64,000 bases of DNA from assembly GCF_002967765.1 (NCBI RefSeq), contig NZ_PUHY01000012.1, forward strand, positions 62,001-126,000. Direction: 5' to 3'. Below the pieces are notes generated by a model. It saw only the letters and a list, made by a program, of their open reading frames with translations, made no database searches and was not told the DNA's origin. Position numbers and translations under genes: made by a program. The first letter of the stretch is position 1, and every line of letters begins with the position of its first letter. Shown piece by piece: positions 48,314-57,636 of the stretch. This DNA comes from Blastopirellula marina. Lineage in GTDB: Bacteria; Planctomycetota; Planctomycetia; Pirellulales; Pirellulaceae.

Positions 48314-48968
48314 CAGCGAACTTGGGCGGCTTGATCCCTTGTGGCTGCGATTGGCTAACAGTCCCTAGGATCTGCTCGACCGCAGCGGTCAAGTCGTCCA
48401 CGACGTTCGTGACGAGGGCCGCTCCTGTCGCTTCTGCCTCACGCAAGAGCTCTTGTTCGGTTTCTTTTCCGTAACCAGTGCGAACCAAGATTCCACGAGC
48501 TCCGGCGCTCACGGCCGCTCGAAGATCGGATCGCTTATCCCCCACCAGATAGGCCTGGGCGAGAGACACGTTCTCCTGAGCAGCTGCGGCACTCAGCATG
48601 CCAGCTCGCGGCTTACGGCATTCGCAGTCGACCATATACTGTTTGACAATCGCCGCCGGATGGTGCGGACAATAGTAATACGCATCAATCGACGCACCTT
48701 GATCGGCCAACAACTTATCAAGGTAGTTGTGAACCTCTTCGACTTCGTCTTCGGTAAAAAAACCGCGGGCAATACCCGATTGATTGGTGACGACAATGAC
48801 AGGGATGCCGGCTTGATTCAGACGAGCAATTGCCTGGGCAGCACCCGGAATCAGCCGCAACTGGTGGGGTGAGCTGAGATACTGAACTTCCTCGTTGATC
48901 GTTCCATCGCGGTCCAAAAAGACCGCGGGGCGTCCTGGGCCAGTCCAGATTTTGGTATCGATCGTCAT
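48261..48968 (-). CDS. gmhB: D-glycero-beta-D-manno-heptose-1,7-bisphosphate 7-phosphatase (HAD family)
   Basis: A HAD phosphatase of 235 residues that removes the 7-phosphate in ADP-heptose synthesis for LPS. The nucleophile motif is DRDG at residues 19-22 (FLDRDGTINEE). VVTNQSGIARG is motif II, and a CPHHP...CECRKP pair of cysteine clusters near residues 99-118 forms the zinc site that marks GmhB. VGDKRSDLRAA is motif IV. It suggests that the organism makes heptose-containing LPS. It overlaps the zinc-ribbon gene tail to tail by 53 bases. Confidence 0.9.
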   Translation of the reverse strand: MTIDTKIWTGPGRPAVFLDRDGTINEEVQYLSSPHQLRLIPGAAQAIARLNQAGIPVIVVTNQSGIARGFFTEDEVEEVHNYLDKLLADQGASIDAYYYCPHHPAAIVKQYMVDCECRKPRAGMLSAAAAQENVSLAQAYLVGDKRSDLRAAVSAGARGILVRTGYGKETEQELLREAEATGAALVTNVVDDLTAAVEQILGTVSQSQPQGIKPPKFAASFRHYRPEIGQRYPRS

Positions 48969-49182
48969 GCCAGCATTCCGTGCGGTGGATCCAGTTCCTC
49001 GTCCAATTCGAGGGGGCAGTTTTACCGTTTTCCCATGGCTTCCCCAAGGTCAATCTTCACAATGAATTCCCGACGAAAGTCGACACCCATGGCCCCAACT
49101 GGGGTGTCTTTCCGCTAAAATAAGGTCTCTAGCCCCGGTGAGTTCAGCGCAAGAGTTTGGCAGCAAAAGGCTCGAAGGACAG

Positions 49183-51354
49183 ATGACGCAGGAAATTACG
49201 GCCCGATTAATCGACCAGAACCTGAAGACCTCAACCACCGAGTCGGAGTTCTCCGATCCCTCGTGGCGCGACGCGTATTCCGATCGTGACCTGGGATGGT
49301 TGCAATTCAACAGTCGGGTGCTGCACGAAGCTCTGGATCAGCGCAATCCTGCGCTCGAGCGGGTCAAGTTCCTGGCCATCTTCACTTCGAACTTAGACGA
49401 GTTCTTCATGAAGCGGATAGGTCTGCTGAGAACACGTAGTCAGGCCGAACGTTTGAAGAACCGAGTAATCGGGCCGGTGCCGATCCAACAGCGTCTGCAC
49501 GAAATGCGGCAAGTGATCATTCCGATGCTTGAGAAACGTGGACGCTGTTTTCGCCGCGATCTGAAGCCACTGCTAGCAGAGCACAATATCCACCTCTTAG
49601 ATTGGGATCAGCTGACCGACACCCAGCGCGAAAAGGCCAATCTATTCTTCAATCGCAATGTCTATCCAGCTCTCACGCCGTTGGCCTTGGACCCGGGCCA
49701 CCCGTTCCCATACATGTCGAATCTATCGACGTCACTCGGTTTCGTGCTCCGAGTTCCCGATTCGGAAGAAAACCTGTTTGCCCGGGTGAAGGTCCCCAAC
49801 ATCTTGCCGCAATGGATCCAGCTTGATCCCGAAGTGGATGATGCCCGAAATTACATCCGCCTGGCCGACTTGATTCATTACAACGCCGAGAAACTTTTCC
49901 CAGGCATGTCGATCATCGACTCGACTTTGTTTCGCATCACTCGGAATTCGGAAGTCGAAATCGAAGACGACGACGAATCGGAAAGCATTCGAACCATCGT
50001 CGCGGAAGAATTGCGTCAACGAAAGTTCGAACCTGTCGTGCGTTTGGAACTCTCTGAGAATCCCAATCCTTGGGTTCGTTCGTTGCTGATGCATCAATTT
50101 GATCTCTCGGAAGACGACGTCTATGAAGTGCCTGGTGAGCTTGATTACGCCGGCATGTGGCCCTTGGCTTCGCTTGATATTAAAGATCTCCGCGACGAGA
50201 CGTGGAATCCAATCGTTCCACCAGACTTGGCTGGCGAAGAAGCCGACATCTTTTCAGTGATCAAATCAGGCGACTTTCTGGTTCATCACCCGTACGAAAG
50301 CTTCGACGCTAGTGTCGAGCAGTTCATCCGGGCAGCGGCCAACGATCCGAAAGTGGTCGCCATCAAGATGACCGTGTACCGCGTGGGAGACGATACCCCG
50401 TTTGTGCGAAGCCTTATCCGAGCTGCGGAAACGGGGAAGCAGGTCGCTTGCTTGATCGAGCTGAAAGCTCGCTTCGATGAAGAACGCAATCTGCACTGGG
50501 CCAAAGAACTGGAGAAGATCGGAGCGCACGTGGTTTACGGCGTGCTCGGTCTCAAAACCCACACCAAGATCGCATTGGTGGTGCGGCAAGAGTCGGATGG
50601 CATTCGCTGTTACGCCCACATCGGAACCGGCAACTACCATGTGAAGACGGCTCGGCTGTACACCGATCTGGGCCTCTTCACGTGCGAACCAACGCTAACA
50701 ACCGATGTGGTCAACCTGTTTCATGCCCTCACTGGTCGCTCGCGGGAACCAAGCTTCCAAAAGCTGCTGGTTGCTCCAACCAACATGCGCGAGCAATTCC
50801 TAGCCAAGATTCGCCGCGAGATCGAGTTCCAGAAGGAAGGCAAGCCAGGTCTGATCATCGTGAAGGTCAACCAATTGGAAGACCCCGAGATGTGCCAGGC
50901 AATCATCGCCGCTTCACAGGCTGGCGTGCGAGTCGAATGCATCGTCCGTGGTTTCTCTTGCCTTCGCGCCGGAGTTCCTGGTCTGACAGAAAACGTCACT
51001 ATCCGCAGCATCATCGGTCGTTTTCTCGAGCATTCTCGGATCTACTATTTCCAAGCAGGTGCCGAGGATCCGCTCGATGGCGAATTCTATATCGGCTCGG
51101 CTGACTGGATGCAGCGAAATCTTAGCAATCGAGTCGAAGCCGTAACGCCGATCGATTTACGTGCCCACCGAGAGCGTTTGTGGGAGATCCTCGACGTCCT
51201 TATTAAGGATCGTCGCCAATCGTGGGTTATGCTGCCCGACGGTAATTACGAACAATTGCTAGCCACTGACGAAGATGATGATATCTCGCGGCTGGGCACC
51301 CACCGTACGTTAATGCTACTAACGCAACAACGCATGAAAGAGCGGATCAAATAA
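49183..51354 (+). CDS. ppk1: Polyphosphate kinase 1
   Basis: Reversibly polymerises the gamma-phosphate of ATP into polyphosphate. With the ATG at 49183, preceded by AAGGA, the protein has 723 residues, the usual PPK1 size. The frame begins at a GTG at 49138 without a ribosome site. N-terminal LGWLQFNSRVLHEA and FTSNLDEFFMKRIG are classic. The YAHIGTGNYHVKTARLYTDLG segment carries the histidine that is phosphorylated during the reaction, and a second conserved histidine lies in GLKTHTKIAL. It is intact. It is not linked to ppx. It lies about 120 bases before the HtrA-like gene on the same strand. Confidence 0.95.
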   Translation: MTQEITARLIDQNLKTSTTESEFSDPSWRDAYSDRDLGWLQFNSRVLHEALDQRNPALERVKFLAIFTSNLDEFFMKRIGLLRTRSQAERLKNRVIGPVPIQQRLHEMRQVIIPMLEKRGRCFRRDLKPLLAEHNIHLLDWDQLTDTQREKANLFFNRNVYPALTPLALDPGHPFPYMSNLSTSLGFVLRVPDSEENLFARVKVPNILPQWIQLDPEVDDARNYIRLADLIHYNAEKLFPGMSIIDSTLFRITRNSEVEIEDDDESESIRTIVAEELRQRKFEPVVRLELSENPNPWVRSLLMHQFDLSEDDVYEVPGELDYAGMWPLASLDIKDLRDETWNPIVPPDLAGEEADIFSVIKSGDFLVHHPYESFDASVEQFIRAAANDPKVVAIKMTVYRVGDDTPFVRSLIRAAETGKQVACLIELKARFDEERNLHWAKELEKIGAHVVYGVLGLKTHTKIALVVRQESDGIRCYAHIGTGNYHVKTARLYTDLGLFTCEPTLTTDVVNLFHALTGRSREPSFQKLLVAPTNMREQFLAKIRREIEFQKEGKPGLIIVKVNQLEDPEMCQAIIAASQAGVRVECIVRGFSCLRAGVPGLTENVTIRSIIGRFLEHSRIYYFQAGAEDPLDGEFYIGSADWMQRNLSNRVEAVTPIDLRAHRERLWEILDVLIKDRRQSWVMLPDGNYEQLLATDEDDDISRLGTHRTLMLLTQQRMKERIK

Positions 51355-51476
51355 TCGGCCTGCTGAGCCTGATTCGCTCTTGAACCGTTCCCCGATCCCA
51401 TCGTAATACGTAGGGTGATCACCCGTTGTTTTGCGACCTGACAAGAGTTGCTCACTCGTATCAGGAGTCCCGATCA

Positions 51477-52643
51477 ATGCATGCATCTCGAATTTCCCTG
51501 ACTACTTGTTTTCTCGCGAGCTTGCTGTTCTCCTTCGCATCCTTTGAAGCAAGCTTTGCGCAGCTTCGTTTGGCCCCGCCCCCCAGTGTGGAATGGGCCA
51601 ATCCACAACAAGGCGAATGGCGTGTCGCCGGCGATTCGGCAGACGAAGATCTTGGTCTTACACCCGATGAGAAACGAAACATCCTGGTCTATGAACGAGG
51701 CAATCGAGCCGTAGTTCATATCACCACGCGAAGCGTTCAGATCGACAACTTCTACTTGATGGAACGCCCCGCGGAAGGATCCGGTAGCGGTAGCATTTTG
51801 GACAAAACTGGACTCATCCTGACGAACTACCATGTAATCGAAGATGCCCGAGAGATTCGCGTCACACTGTTTAACGGCGAAAGCTATGTTGCCTCGCTTG
51901 TCGGGCAAGACCCAGTCAACGATATCGCCGTTCTGAAGATCGACGCTCCGCAGGATGTGCTGTTCCCGGTTCGCTACGGCGACTCTTCGAAACTGCGGGT
52001 CGGTCAGCAAGTGTACGCGATCGGGAATCCATTCGGGCTGGAACGAACGATGACGATTGGGATTATCTCAAGTTTGAATCGAGTTCTGCCTTCTCGTTCT
52101 GGCCGAACGATGAAGTCGATCATTCAAATTGACGCCGCCCTAAATCGTGGTAACTCGGGCGGACCTCTCTTCGATAGCAGCGGCCGTCTGATCGGCATGA
52201 ATACGGCGATCGCCTCCCGTACCGGAGAAAACACGGGAGTCGGCTTCGCGATTCCGATTTCTGCGGTGAAGCGAGTCGTACCGCAACTCGTCGAAAATGG
52301 CCGCGTCATTCGTCCTGATATCGGCATCACGCGCGTCTACCAAACCGAACAAGGCTTGATGGTCGCTACCGTCGCGCAGGGAGGTCCGGTCGATCAAGCT
52401 GGCATTCGTGGATTTCGTCTTGTCCGCGAACAGATCCAGCGAGGGCCGTTTGTGTATGAGCAAACTCGGATCGATCGTAGCGAAGCAGACACGATCATCG
52501 GAATCGATGGCCAACGTGTCCAAACCGCCGATGACTTACTTTCGGTCGTCGAAAACAAAAAGCCTGGCGAAGAGGTTGTACTGGCCGTGGTTCGTGGCGG
52601 CGAGAAAGTTTCAGTCCCGGTGACGCTTGGGGAGGGGGACTAG
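51477..52643 (+). CDS. Secreted HtrA-like serine protease with PDZ domain
   Basis: A 388-residue exported protease. From the ATG at 51477 (CAGGAG upstream) there is a signal peptide to SFAQ. The trypsin-like triad is intact: His119 in LTNYHVIED, Asp149 in VNDIAVLKI and Ser227 in NRGNSGGPL. The last 110 residues form one PDZ domain, so it is the short DegS-like type. It should degrade or sense misfolded periplasmic proteins. The frame to 51426 is an unlikely leader. Its stop overlaps the convergent sulfatase stop by 4 bases. Confidence 0.92.
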   Translation: MHASRISLTTCFLASLLFSFASFEASFAQLRLAPPPSVEWANPQQGEWRVAGDSADEDLGLTPDEKRNILVYERGNRAVVHITTRSVQIDNFYLMERPAEGSGSGSILDKTGLILTNYHVIEDAREIRVTLFNGESYVASLVGQDPVNDIAVLKIDAPQDVLFPVRYGDSSKLRVGQQVYAIGNPFGLERTMTIGIISSLNRVLPSRSGRTMKSIIQIDAALNRGNSGGPLFDSSGRLIGMNTAIASRTGENTGVGFAIPISAVKRVVPQLVENGRVIRPDIGITRVYQTEQGLMVATVAQGGPVDQAGIRGFRLVREQIQRGPFVYEQTRIDRSEADTIIGIDGQRVQTADDLLSVVENKKPGEEVVLAVVRGGEKVSVPVTLGEGD

Positions 52644-54358
52644 TCACCCACGAAATTCACCACAACATCGCCGGTTGTGGTATTGTTCTTAATGAATTCC
52701 CGCGGTTGACCTTCCGTCTGTAGCCAAACGTCCAGCAGGCTTGTCCCGCGGGAAAGCTGGAAGGCAGCCCCTGGATGCTGCAGGTCTTCAATGTCGTAAG
52801 CTGTCGTATTTCCCAACCACTGCACCATGAGCTTCTGTCCTGGCTTCGCTTCTTGATTTAAGCGAATCTGAACTAAAATCGGATCGACTACTTCGATCTT
52901 CCAGCCCAAATGCCGATCCCCTTCGTAGAAGCCATCTTGGTACCGGCAGAGCAGTGTCGATTTTTCTGACTTCTCGTTGATTGGGATCGCCGGAGTCTCG
53001 AAATTGCGTGTGGACTTCACATCGGCAAACCATGCATCATATGCCTCAAGTAATTCCTCGACCTTATTCGGCATCGCTGCGGCCAGATCGTGCTTTTCGC
53101 CAGGGTCTTTCTCTAAGTCAAACAACTGAATTCCCGTACGGCGATTTGGGGGAACGTCTTTGAGTTTCTCTTGACCGAAGCTACCAACATTTAGCACTAG
53201 CTTATAGCGAGGACCGACAACGGCGGCGTTGTGGCGAGGTTCTGGGTCAAGACCACGATGAACTTGAAAGAACAAGTTTCGCGGCTGAACCGAGGAGCTT
53301 TTTCCGAACAACTGCGGCCAGAAGCTAATGCCATCCAATCGATTCGGCAGATCAGCCTTGATCCCGGTTGCATCGATCAGGGTGGGAAGCCAGTCGAGAT
53401 GGGCGTGACGTGAAGCGACTTTCCTACCGGCTTCGAGCTTGGCGGGCCATTGCACGAAGCAAGGGACATGAATGCCACCTTCGTAGACCATCGACTTTCG
53501 TCCATTGAGCCCACCGTTGAATCGATTTTGCTGAGGTCCGTTATCCGTCAGGAAGATGACAATTGTGTTCTCTCTTAGCTTGAGTTCATCCAACTTCTCT
53601 AACAGACGGGCAAAGTTCATATCGATGTTCTCGACCATTGCGTAGACCTTAGCGGTCGTTTCACTCTGATCCTGCTGAGCGTACTTCTTCCACGCGGCCT
53701 CGTCGACGATGAGTGGTGTGTGTGGGGCATTCGTCGCGATATAAGCAAAGAATGGGCGATCCTGGTTTTTCTCGACAAAATCGAGCGCCCCATCGAAGAA
53801 TACATCAGTGCAGTACCCCTTGGCTTGCACCGGTTGGCCATCTTTCCATAGCAGCGGGTCGAAATAATCGTTGGGTTGATCGGGCGGTTGCGTAATTCCA
53901 CCAGACTTGTGGACCAGCGAATGCTGAAACCCCTGGTCTTGGGGACGCATCGGGTAGTTGTCGCCAAGGTGCCATTTGCCGAAGATTCCGGTAACATAGC
54001 CAGCATCCTGAAAGACCTCGGCCATTGTCTTTTCGTCCGTTGCCATCCTGGCAGCACCACGCGAAGTATGAATCACGCCAGTGCGGTAGAAATATCGCCC
54101 CGTCATCAGTGCAGCACGAGTCGGAGCACAAACGGGGCTGCAGTAGAATTCCGTGAGCTGTATGCCGTTGCGAGCGAACTTGTCGATAGCCGGAGTCTGT
54201 ACGATATCGTTTCCATGCAAACCGACATCACCAAACCCTTGATCATCGGTCATTACAAGAATCACGTTGGGCGGCGCAGCCTCGGATTGTGTATTGGTAA
54301 CAAAAGCAATCAGCCCAATTAGTGCCAGCCAAATTCGTGAAGGAGTGTGTTTAGTCAT
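52640..54358 (-). CDS. Exported formylglycine-dependent sulfatase
   Basis: A 572-residue arylsulfatase-type enzyme from the ATG at 54358, with a signal peptide ending at about SEAAP. The sulfatase signature CAPTR at 77-81 places the formylglycine precursor at Cys77, the aerobic FGE-recognised type. Asp38 and Asp39 in MTDDQGFGD are metal ligands. GKWHLGD and TDNGPQQNRF carry other conserved ligands. The last 150 residues add a beta-sandwich. It would remove sulfate from algal or animal glycans or other esters. The maturating enzyme is not in the window. The gene converges on the HtrA-like gene. Confidence 0.92.
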   Translation of the reverse strand: MTKHTPSRIWLALIGLIAFVTNTQSEAAPPNVILVMTDDQGFGDVGLHGNDIVQTPAIDKFARNGIQLTEFYCSPVCAPTRAALMTGRYFYRTGVIHTSRGAARMATDEKTMAEVFQDAGYVTGIFGKWHLGDNYPMRPQDQGFQHSLVHKSGGITQPPDQPNDYFDPLLWKDGQPVQAKGYCTDVFFDGALDFVEKNQDRPFFAYIATNAPHTPLIVDEAAWKKYAQQDQSETTAKVYAMVENIDMNFARLLEKLDELKLRENTIVIFLTDNGPQQNRFNGGLNGRKSMVYEGGIHVPCFVQWPAKLEAGRKVASRHAHLDWLPTLIDATGIKADLPNRLDGISFWPQLFGKSSSVQPRNLFFQVHRGLDPEPRHNAAVVGPRYKLVLNVGSFGQEKLKDVPPNRRTGIQLFDLEKDPGEKHDLAAAMPNKVEELLEAYDAWFADVKSTRNFETPAIPINEKSEKSTLLCRYQDGFYEGDRHLGWKIEVVDPILVQIRLNQEAKPGQKLMVQWLGNTTAYDIEDLQHPGAAFQLSRGTSLLDVWLQTEGQPREFIKNNTTTGDVVVNFVGD

Positions 54359-54494
54359 CGGAGATTGAAAGCAGAGATCGATAAATGGAAAAGGATTTGT
54401 CTTCCTATTTTTGCCCAGGAAGCGGCTAGAATCCACGAGAAATAAATCGCAATTCAAAATCAGGCCAACTTCGACCTATCCCTTTAGCAGCGTC

Positions 54495-55691
54495 ATGCGA
54501 GTTACCTACGAGAACCAGCCAGAAGATTTCTTCGCCTTGCTGCACGCACTAAACTGGCGAGAGCGCCTCGCTGGGTACACGCAGATTGCTGGTCTAATAC
54601 ACTATGTCTGGCCAGTTCTATTGATCCTGGCCGTGCTGCAAGAGTGGTTCTTTCTGCAATCATTATTGGTGCTCTTGGGAATCTTTCTGCTGTATTACAC
54701 GTACGCCTATTTACGTAATTGGTGGAAGCTACCACATAATGTGTTCGTGATACCTGGCGAACAAGAGATTCGCTTGACGGACGACTATCTAGAAGCGGTT
54801 ACGAAACGAGGAAGTTCGCGCCGCCGTTGGAAATATATTTCCAAGGTCGTAGACCTTCCAGATCACATTGTCATCTATGTCCAAACACGTCGTTACTTGG
54901 CGATTCCGAAGAAATACTTCGATTCCTCAGAACAGTCTGAGGCTTTTTTCGCACAGGTTAAACAGCTTCACAACGCCGCGCAAGACCAACCATTACCGCC
55001 GCTCGAATGGGAGACATTTCGACATGATTTTGGCTTCGATCATCTGCAATTGATCAAGTACTTGAAATGGGAGATCGACCCGAAGCTCTCAGCGAGAGTT
55101 GACACACTCGGTGCCGATCAAGATGGGACCAAGTCCGTTCCTACGGCGCTAGGCTTATTTGGACAGACGATCATGCCCAGCTTTGTCGTCCTATTCCTTT
55201 TCTTCTTGAAAGCAACCTACAGCGAAAATGGCCAGTTTGTTCTGCATTCGCTCTTCTACACGTTACTGGTACTCGCGATCTTGTTTGCGTTCATTTTTGG
55301 CATGCAGTTGCATACCTACCGCCAATTTCGCAAGTGCCTGGCTCAGCAGTCGAAAATGATTCGCCCCAACCAAATCTGGTTTTACCCCGAAGGCATCGGT
55401 ACGGTCACCGAAGAGGGCTGCTCGTTCCATTATTGGGGGTTAGTTGGGCCCGTAGAAAATGACCGTGAGGCGCTCGTCATCCTGGACATTCCGCCGTTCG
55501 TCTATGCGATTGTCCCGAAGACCTGTTTTGCGAGCTCTGAAGAGGAAGATGTGATTCGCGAACGCATGCGAGAGTGCCATGACATCGCCCACGATGTGTA
55601 TGAAGAGACAATCCTGGCTGAAACCGACGAAGTGATTGTCGCCGATCTGGTCGACAATCCATTTCGCTCGCCGCCGACGAAGCCGACCTAA
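54495..55691 (+). CDS. Membrane protein with two YcxB-like domains
   Basis: A 398-residue protein (ATG at 54495). Two hydrophobic hairpins, near residues 35-75 and 220-265, each precede a YcxB-like beta-rich stretch: first SRRRWKYISKVVDLPDHIVIY to AIPKKYF, then GCSFHYWGLVGPVENDREAL to AIVPKTCF. This repeat points to an internal duplication of a YcxB-type protein. The function of YcxB is unknown. It converges on the unknown gene at 55688, overlapping by 4 bases. Confidence 0.72.
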   Translation: MRVTYENQPEDFFALLHALNWRERLAGYTQIAGLIHYVWPVLLILAVLQEWFFLQSLLVLLGIFLLYYTYAYLRNWWKLPHNVFVIPGEQEIRLTDDYLEAVTKRGSSRRRWKYISKVVDLPDHIVIYVQTRRYLAIPKKYFDSSEQSEAFFAQVKQLHNAAQDQPLPPLEWETFRHDFGFDHLQLIKYLKWEIDPKLSARVDTLGADQDGTKSVPTALGLFGQTIMPSFVVLFLFFLKATYSENGQFVLHSLFYTLLVLAILFAFIFGMQLHTYRQFRKCLAQQSKMIRPNQIWFYPEGIGTVTEEGCSFHYWGLVGPVENDREALVILDIPPFVYAIVPKTCFASSEEEDVIRERMRECHDIAHDVYEETILAETDEVIVADLVDNPFRSPPTKPT

Positions 55692-56548
55692 ATCATTGGC
55701 GAAATACGTGGCATGTCCCGCTGCGGACGTTTCACGATCGGTTCGTTGACTGTTAGAAGCTGCTCGACCAACAACTCCGCATCGTCCGCCAAGTTGGCGA
55801 TTCTCGCCTCCCACATCGGATTGATGAGACTTGTCTGATCAAATAGATCCGCTCCGAAGCAAGACATGACTGCCCCTGCGATGTCGCGATTCAGATCGGA
55901 GTTGGCCGGCTCGTTGACCAGTTGATTCCCAAACGCATCGACTGCCGATTCCAGAAGCATTGTCCACGTCGCACTCCCTTCCATGCTGCTGCGTTCGCCA
56001 CGGATGTCGCTTCCAAATTCGCGAACACGTGATTGATCGTAGCCGAAACTATTCACATCGGTTTCGGCCGCAATATAACCGAGAAGCATATCGGTCCAAC
56101 GCTCAGTACGACGACGCAAGCGATTCAAAGGGACCATCATGGTCGCCTCTAGCCCGCGACCATGCAGTAGCAGATTAAGAGCGCGGTTCCTGGCTTCCAT
56201 GTGCCCCAGAAACACACTTCGGGCGATCGGCTCTGCAGCAACTTTGCGATGAATTCGATCGTAGGCAACGCAGGTCGAAATCCAGACTCGTGTCAGGATA
56301 TCACTCACTAAGATCTCCTCGATCACGGGTCGAGCCGCATTCCAGAATCGTGGAAGATCGGTCGCACTGCCGGTCTCAAGCAACGTGGCATGCGTTTTCA
56401 AACGGATTCCCCATCGGTCGAGCCGACACTTCGATGCGATCCAGAAACTCTCCAGCGCCGACGGAGAGTGGGCAGCTTTTTGGCGTAAGTAATTGGGGGC
56501 AAAAACGGCCATGTAGGCAGCAATTTGAACGTGTTCGCGGGCGTGCAT
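55688..56548 (-). CDS. Unknown protein, possibly planctomycete-specific
   Basis: A 286-residue protein starting at the ATG at 56548; the frame extends to 56641, where the leader is basic and unconvincing. It is mostly helical in appearance, with no membrane segment and no recognised motif. Arginine is frequent (for example MVPLNRLRRRTERWTDMLLGY near residue 135). It overlaps the YcxB-like gene by 4 bases tail to tail. Its upstream region contains the perfect palindrome at 56764. Not recognised. Confidence 0.6.
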   Translation of the reverse strand: MHAREHVQIAAYMAVFAPNYLRQKAAHSPSALESFWIASKCRLDRWGIRLKTHATLLETGSATDLPRFWNAARPVIEEILVSDILTRVWISTCVAYDRIHRKVAAEPIARSVFLGHMEARNRALNLLLHGRGLEATMMVPLNRLRRRTERWTDMLLGYIAAETDVNSFGYDQSRVREFGSDIRGERSSMEGSATWTMLLESAVDAFGNQLVNEPANSDLNRDIAGAVMSCFGADLFDQTSLINPMWEARIANLADDAELLVEQLLTVNEPIVKRPQRDMPRISPMI

Positions 56549-56856
56549 AGAGGCGGCAATTCTAAGACGTGACTTGGAATGCTTCGAGCCAACATGCGGG
56601 CCAGCTCGAACTGAGATCTTTGGTAAGCTAACTATTTGCAAAGCTAGTGCCAGTCAGCTTCCACACGAAACATCTCAAGTCGCAAGCCTATTCACTTACA
56701 CCAGTTACAGCACACGCAACACATTTTTCAGTGCCGTTACACCGCGGCAAGAATGATGTGGCAACGCAACATGTTGCGTCTCAACAACAAACAACTGGTC
56801 GCGATCTAGCCTTTTCGCACGGAAGCAACCGAATCATGAGATTGCCACTTTCGAGG
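56549..56856. promoter_or_regulatory. Intergenic region upstream of the unknown gene at 55688
   Basis: A 308-base spacer between two minus-strand genes. It contains the 16-bp palindrome at 56764-56779. A weak plus-strand frame of 82 codons crosses it but has no domain. Otherwise nothing was recognised. Confidence 0.4.
56764..56779. promoter_or_regulatory. 16-bp perfect palindrome, possible operator
   Basis: ACGCAACATGTTGCGT is its own exact reverse complement. It lies about 216 bases upstream of the minus-strand gene starting at 56548 and 78 bases past the stop of the gene at 56857. Its dyad symmetry fits a dimeric regulator site. There is no T-tract for a terminator. Confidence 0.5.
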
Positions 56857-57312
56857 CTAAACAAATTCGGACTCAACGAGTTGCCCATCTTTTAGCTCCC
56901 AAATCTGACATTGCATCTTCGATTTGGGTTCTCGAATGTGAAACACGACTTCCAGGCGTGAAGGATGAATCGAATCGAGCAGGGACGATCCGATCATAGG
57001 ATGAGGCGAAGCGACATCGATTCGATCGATCTCTTGATGCTCACTATTTTCGAGCAAGATCTGGATGCCAGGATCAATTCCCCGATGGACGACCGTCGAC
57101 TCAAAGATGTAAACGTAGTAAGTCTGACCATCCTCGTTGTGCCAGACATGCTCGCCGCGGAGCCGATACCCAGAGTGGCAGAACTGCGAGCTCTGACGGC
57201 GAAGCCACTCGTGACCAGCCCCTGTAATTTTGGCGATTGAAGACTGATAGATAACCACTAACACAACCAACACTGCCAGAACGAGCACCATGGCTCGGAG
57301 CTTCTTGCCCAT
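56857..57312 (-). CDS. Unknown protein with N-terminal membrane segment
   Basis: A 151-residue protein with one N-terminal hydrophobic helix (about residues 7-23, AMVLVLAVLVVLVVIYQ) followed by a 125-residue beta-rich domain with no family recognised (GYRLRGEHVWHNEDGQTYYVYIFES near residue 48). It could be a membrane-anchored periplasmic protein. It lies divergently from the lipoyl-like gene across a region with an inverted repeat at 57418. Confidence 0.6.
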   Translation of the reverse strand: MGKKLRAMVLVLAVLVVLVVIYQSSIAKITGAGHEWLRRQSSQFCHSGYRLRGEHVWHNEDGQTYYVYIFESTVVHRGIDPGIQILLENSEHQEIDRIDVASPHPMIGSSLLDSIHPSRLEVVFHIREPKSKMQCQIWELKDGQLVESEFV

Positions 57313-57636
57313 TGTCTTCCCCCAGAATCAGCTAACGATTGTCCGCCTCTGGAACGGCTGCCACTCGGTAGTGAAATGCCGACAACTCTGTTCTCTCTCA
57401 CATAATCTGACATTTTCCCAAGAAACATGCGAATATTTCTTGGCATATTTTTCAGGCGATTTTCGCCCGTCACGCCAAGATAGCGCAGTAAGAGCAGGAC
57501 AATTCGACCTTGAATCGAGGAGAGTTCCCCGCTATTAATCTCCAGCCCTTGAACGATCTCGGTCAAACTTACCTAGCAAAGACGAGTCAGCCGTCTATCT
57601 AGTTTTGATCCGCCTGACTCAAGAAATCAGAAATCT
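57313..57636. promoter_or_regulatory. Divergent intergenic region before the lipoyl-like gene
   Basis: A 324-base spacer that should hold both divergent promoters. It contains the inverted repeat at 57418-57443. AT-rich sequence follows it, but no clean -35/-10 pair can be named. No RNA gene or large hairpin is visible. Confidence 0.35.
57418..57443. promoter_or_regulatory. 8-bp inverted repeat, possible operator
   Basis: CCAAGAAA (57418-57425) and TTTCTTGG (57436-57443) are exact reverse complements separated by 10 bases, and the inner bases are partly symmetrical. The centres of the arms are 18 bases apart, fitting a dimeric regulator on two turns of the helix. It lies in the divergent region before the lipoyl-like gene. 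Confidence 0.45.

Noticed and set aside
56647-56895. 82-codon plus-strand frame over the palindrome
   Set aside because: It has no domain and no good ribosome site. It overlaps the end of the opposing gene at 56857.
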